From NCBI RefSeq assembly GCF_000309485.1, contig NZ_AKIL01000145.1, forward strand, positions 1 to 5,481: a stretch of DNA of 5,481 bases, read 5' to 3'. Below, piece by piece: positions 4,743-5,481 of the stretch (its first letter is position 1; each line of letters starts with the position of its first letter). Under the pieces are notes generated by a model. That model did no database searches. It saw only the letters and a list, made by a program, of their open reading frames with translations, and was not told the DNA's origin. The DNA is from Milkweed yellows phytoplasma str. MW1. GTDB lineage: Bacteria > Bacillota_I > Bacilli_A > Acholeplasmatales > Acholeplasmataceae. A program made the position numbers and the translations under genes.

Positions 4743-5347
4743 TAAATAAAAACACAAAAACCCAAAACAAAATTTTAACGATAATTACAGCTATTATCGT
4801 ACTCTTTTTCGTAGCTGCATCTATTTACGCCATCACTAATTACTTTTTTAAACGAAAACAAGAACAAATAAAAATAGTGACCGAAATTCCTTTATTTGAC
4901 GTGTTCAGAACTGGCGGAAATAACGAAGATAAAGCTATTATACCACTTCCACTTCCAAATTTAAACCCTACAAAATACGCTCACACGATTTCATTCGATC
5001 ATAAAGCAACTCTTAACTCCAACGGAATGGATATTAATACTCCATTATATTTAAAATTAAAAATGACATATGACACACATAACACTTTTGCCAATCCATC
5101 AAACTTTTTTTTACACGAAGTTAAAGTAAATAACGCAACTTACGATAACACTAAACGACCACAAATGATATTAAAAGACGGCAAAGGAGCGCTTCAAGTT
5201 CGCATCAATGTGGAACAAAAAGAAATCATTACTAATAAAAACCCTCAATTAACATTAATTTGTGATTACGAATTAGTTGACAAAAACGGTAACGCCTTTG
5301 GCGGCGGCAGTCAAACAATCGAACAAAAAATGACTCAACATGCATAA
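4739..5347 (+). CDS. Membrane-anchored protein of unknown function with a lost ATG
   Basis: The open frame reaches from 4739, just after a perfect AGGAGG (4727-4732), to TAA 5345-5347, but its first codon at the right distance is ATA. From there the 202 residues hold a polar start (INKNTKTQNK), one membrane segment at about 14-36 (LTIITAIIVLFFVAASIYAI) followed by KRKQEQ, and an exterior-type domain of about 150 residues beginning TEIPLFDVFRTGGNN. The first in-frame GTG is at 4877; starting there removes the anchor and leaves 156 residues, and no ribosome site precedes it. An older ATG overlapping the previous stop (ATGA) changed to ATAA is the simplest history. Residues 17-156 of the GTG form contain strand-rich Thr/Asn text without motifs I recognise (e.g. 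GGGSQTIEQKMTQ near the end). It may be a surface protein; the product is unknown. Confidence 0.55.
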   Translation: MINKNTKTQNKILTIITAIIVLFFVAASIYAITNYFFKRKQEQIKIVTEIPLFDVFRTGGNNEDKAIIPLPLPNLNPTKYAHTISFDHKATLNSNGMDINTPLYLKLKMTYDTHNTFANPSNFFLHEVKVNNATYDNTKRPQMILKDGKGALQVRINVEQKEIITNKNPQLTLICDYELVDKNGNAFGGGSQTIEQKMTQHA

Positions 5348-5367
5348 TAAAACATCAAAAGACCAAT

Positions 5368-5393
5368 TGAGGTGCCCCACAAAAGTGGATTCA
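5368..5393 (+). repeat. Second IS3-like terminal sequence
   Basis: It starts TGAGGTGCCCC, sharing the first seven bases with the sequence at 2343 and the same orientation, and contains a small CCAC-AAAA-GTGG hairpin. It begins 20 bases past the stop of the previous gene. It probably marks the left end of a nested insertion element, such as a tra5-type IS, or of the next cassette. Confidence 0.5.
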
Positions 5394-5411
5394 AAAGAAA
5401 ACAACTAATTG

Positions 5412-5467
5412 AACCAAATTGTTTATTAATTAAAATAAACAGTTTGGTTTTTTTATTTAGCCAAACT
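5412..5467 (+). terminator. Terminator with overlapping alternative hairpin before the next gene
   Basis: AACCAAA-TT-GTTTATT (5412-5427) pairs with AATAAAC-AG-TTTGGTT (5434-5449), two 7-bp helices with one two-base internal loop, followed by T to 5454: a terminator. A third arm, CCAAACT (5461-5467), can pair instead with AGTTTGG (5441-5447). It mirrors the layout at 2391-2435 with different sequence. Confidence 0.6.
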
Positions 5468-5471
5468 TAAA

Positions 5472-5478
5472 AAAGGAG
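5472..5478 (+). promoter_or_regulatory. Ribosome binding site of a gene starting outside the window
   Basis: AAAGGAG followed by TTT at the window end. The 4306 gene has the same AAAGGAGTTTTAC before its ATG, so a start codon is expected within about 10 bases beyond the edge; a transposase gene would fit the IS end at 5368. Confidence 0.55.
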
Positions 5479-5481
5479 TTT

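Larger units (their letters stand above)
2343..5481 (+). mobile_element. Probable left part of a phytoplasma potential mobile unit (PMU)
   Basis: From 2343 all recognised genes lie on one strand and include sigF, ssb and himA with small membrane-protein ORFs, a combination known from the composite-transposon-like PMUs of phytoplasmas. The left limit is placed at an IS3-like terminal sequence (TGAGGTGTTCC...). The right end is not in the window: the second TGAGGTG copy at 5368 is in the same orientation, so it is more likely the start of a nested IS or next cassette than the closing inverted end. No transposase, dnaB, dnaG or tmk is visible here. The three frameshifts and a lost start codon suggest a decaying unit. 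Confidence 0.6.

Noticed and set aside
5368..5393. Closing inverted end of the PMU
   Set aside because: It is in the same orientation as the copy at 2343, so it cannot be the inverted partner.
1..5481. CRISPR array, tRNA or rRNA genes
   Set aside because: No spaced direct repeats, cloverleaf or rRNA-like sequence seen on either strand.

Overview
The window looks like a phytoplasma ('Candidatus Phytoplasma') chromosome fragment. It is very AT-rich, has compact genes with strong AAGGAG ribosome sites, and uses TGA as a stop rather than Trp. It carries a sigF-ssb-himA run with small membrane ORFs, the gene set known from phytoplasma potential mobile units (PMUs). The assignment comes from recognising these families; no database search was run.

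Layout. Bases 1-136 are an unassigned edge. Bases 137-2024 hold two intact minus-strand genes of chromosomal type: trhO (rhodanese-fold tRNA uridine hydroxylase) and a ThiT-like ECF-transporter S-component, separated by two hairpins that probably terminate the second. Bases 2025-2342 are intergenic. At 2343 a 25-bp IS3-like terminal sequence (TGAGGTG...) marks the probable edge of a PMU. All recognised genes from there on are on the plus strand: sigF, ssb, a frameshifted membrane microprotein, a 39-aa Lys-rich protein with a strikingly GC-rich 5' end, himA (HU/IHF), a frameshifted 10-residue-repeat microprotein, a frameshifted single-span membrane protein, and a membrane-anchored protein that seems to have lost its ATG. 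A second TGAGGTG sequence lies at 5368, and the window ends on a ribosome site whose gene is outside it.

How the genes fit together. SigF may direct transcription of the unit, SSB and HU serve DNA replication and architecture, and the small membrane proteins have unknown roles. Two points stand out. First, both TGAGGTG ends are followed at the same distance by a three-arm terminator/alternative-hairpin structure whose sequences differ but whose pairing is kept, which suggests a selected RNA switch or insulator. Second, four of the five small accessory genes carry single-base lesions (loss in a T run, gain in a G run, gain in an A run, ATG to ATA), while trhO, the transporter, sigF, ssb and himA are intact. 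This means decay in progress, slippage-controlled expression, or assembly error.
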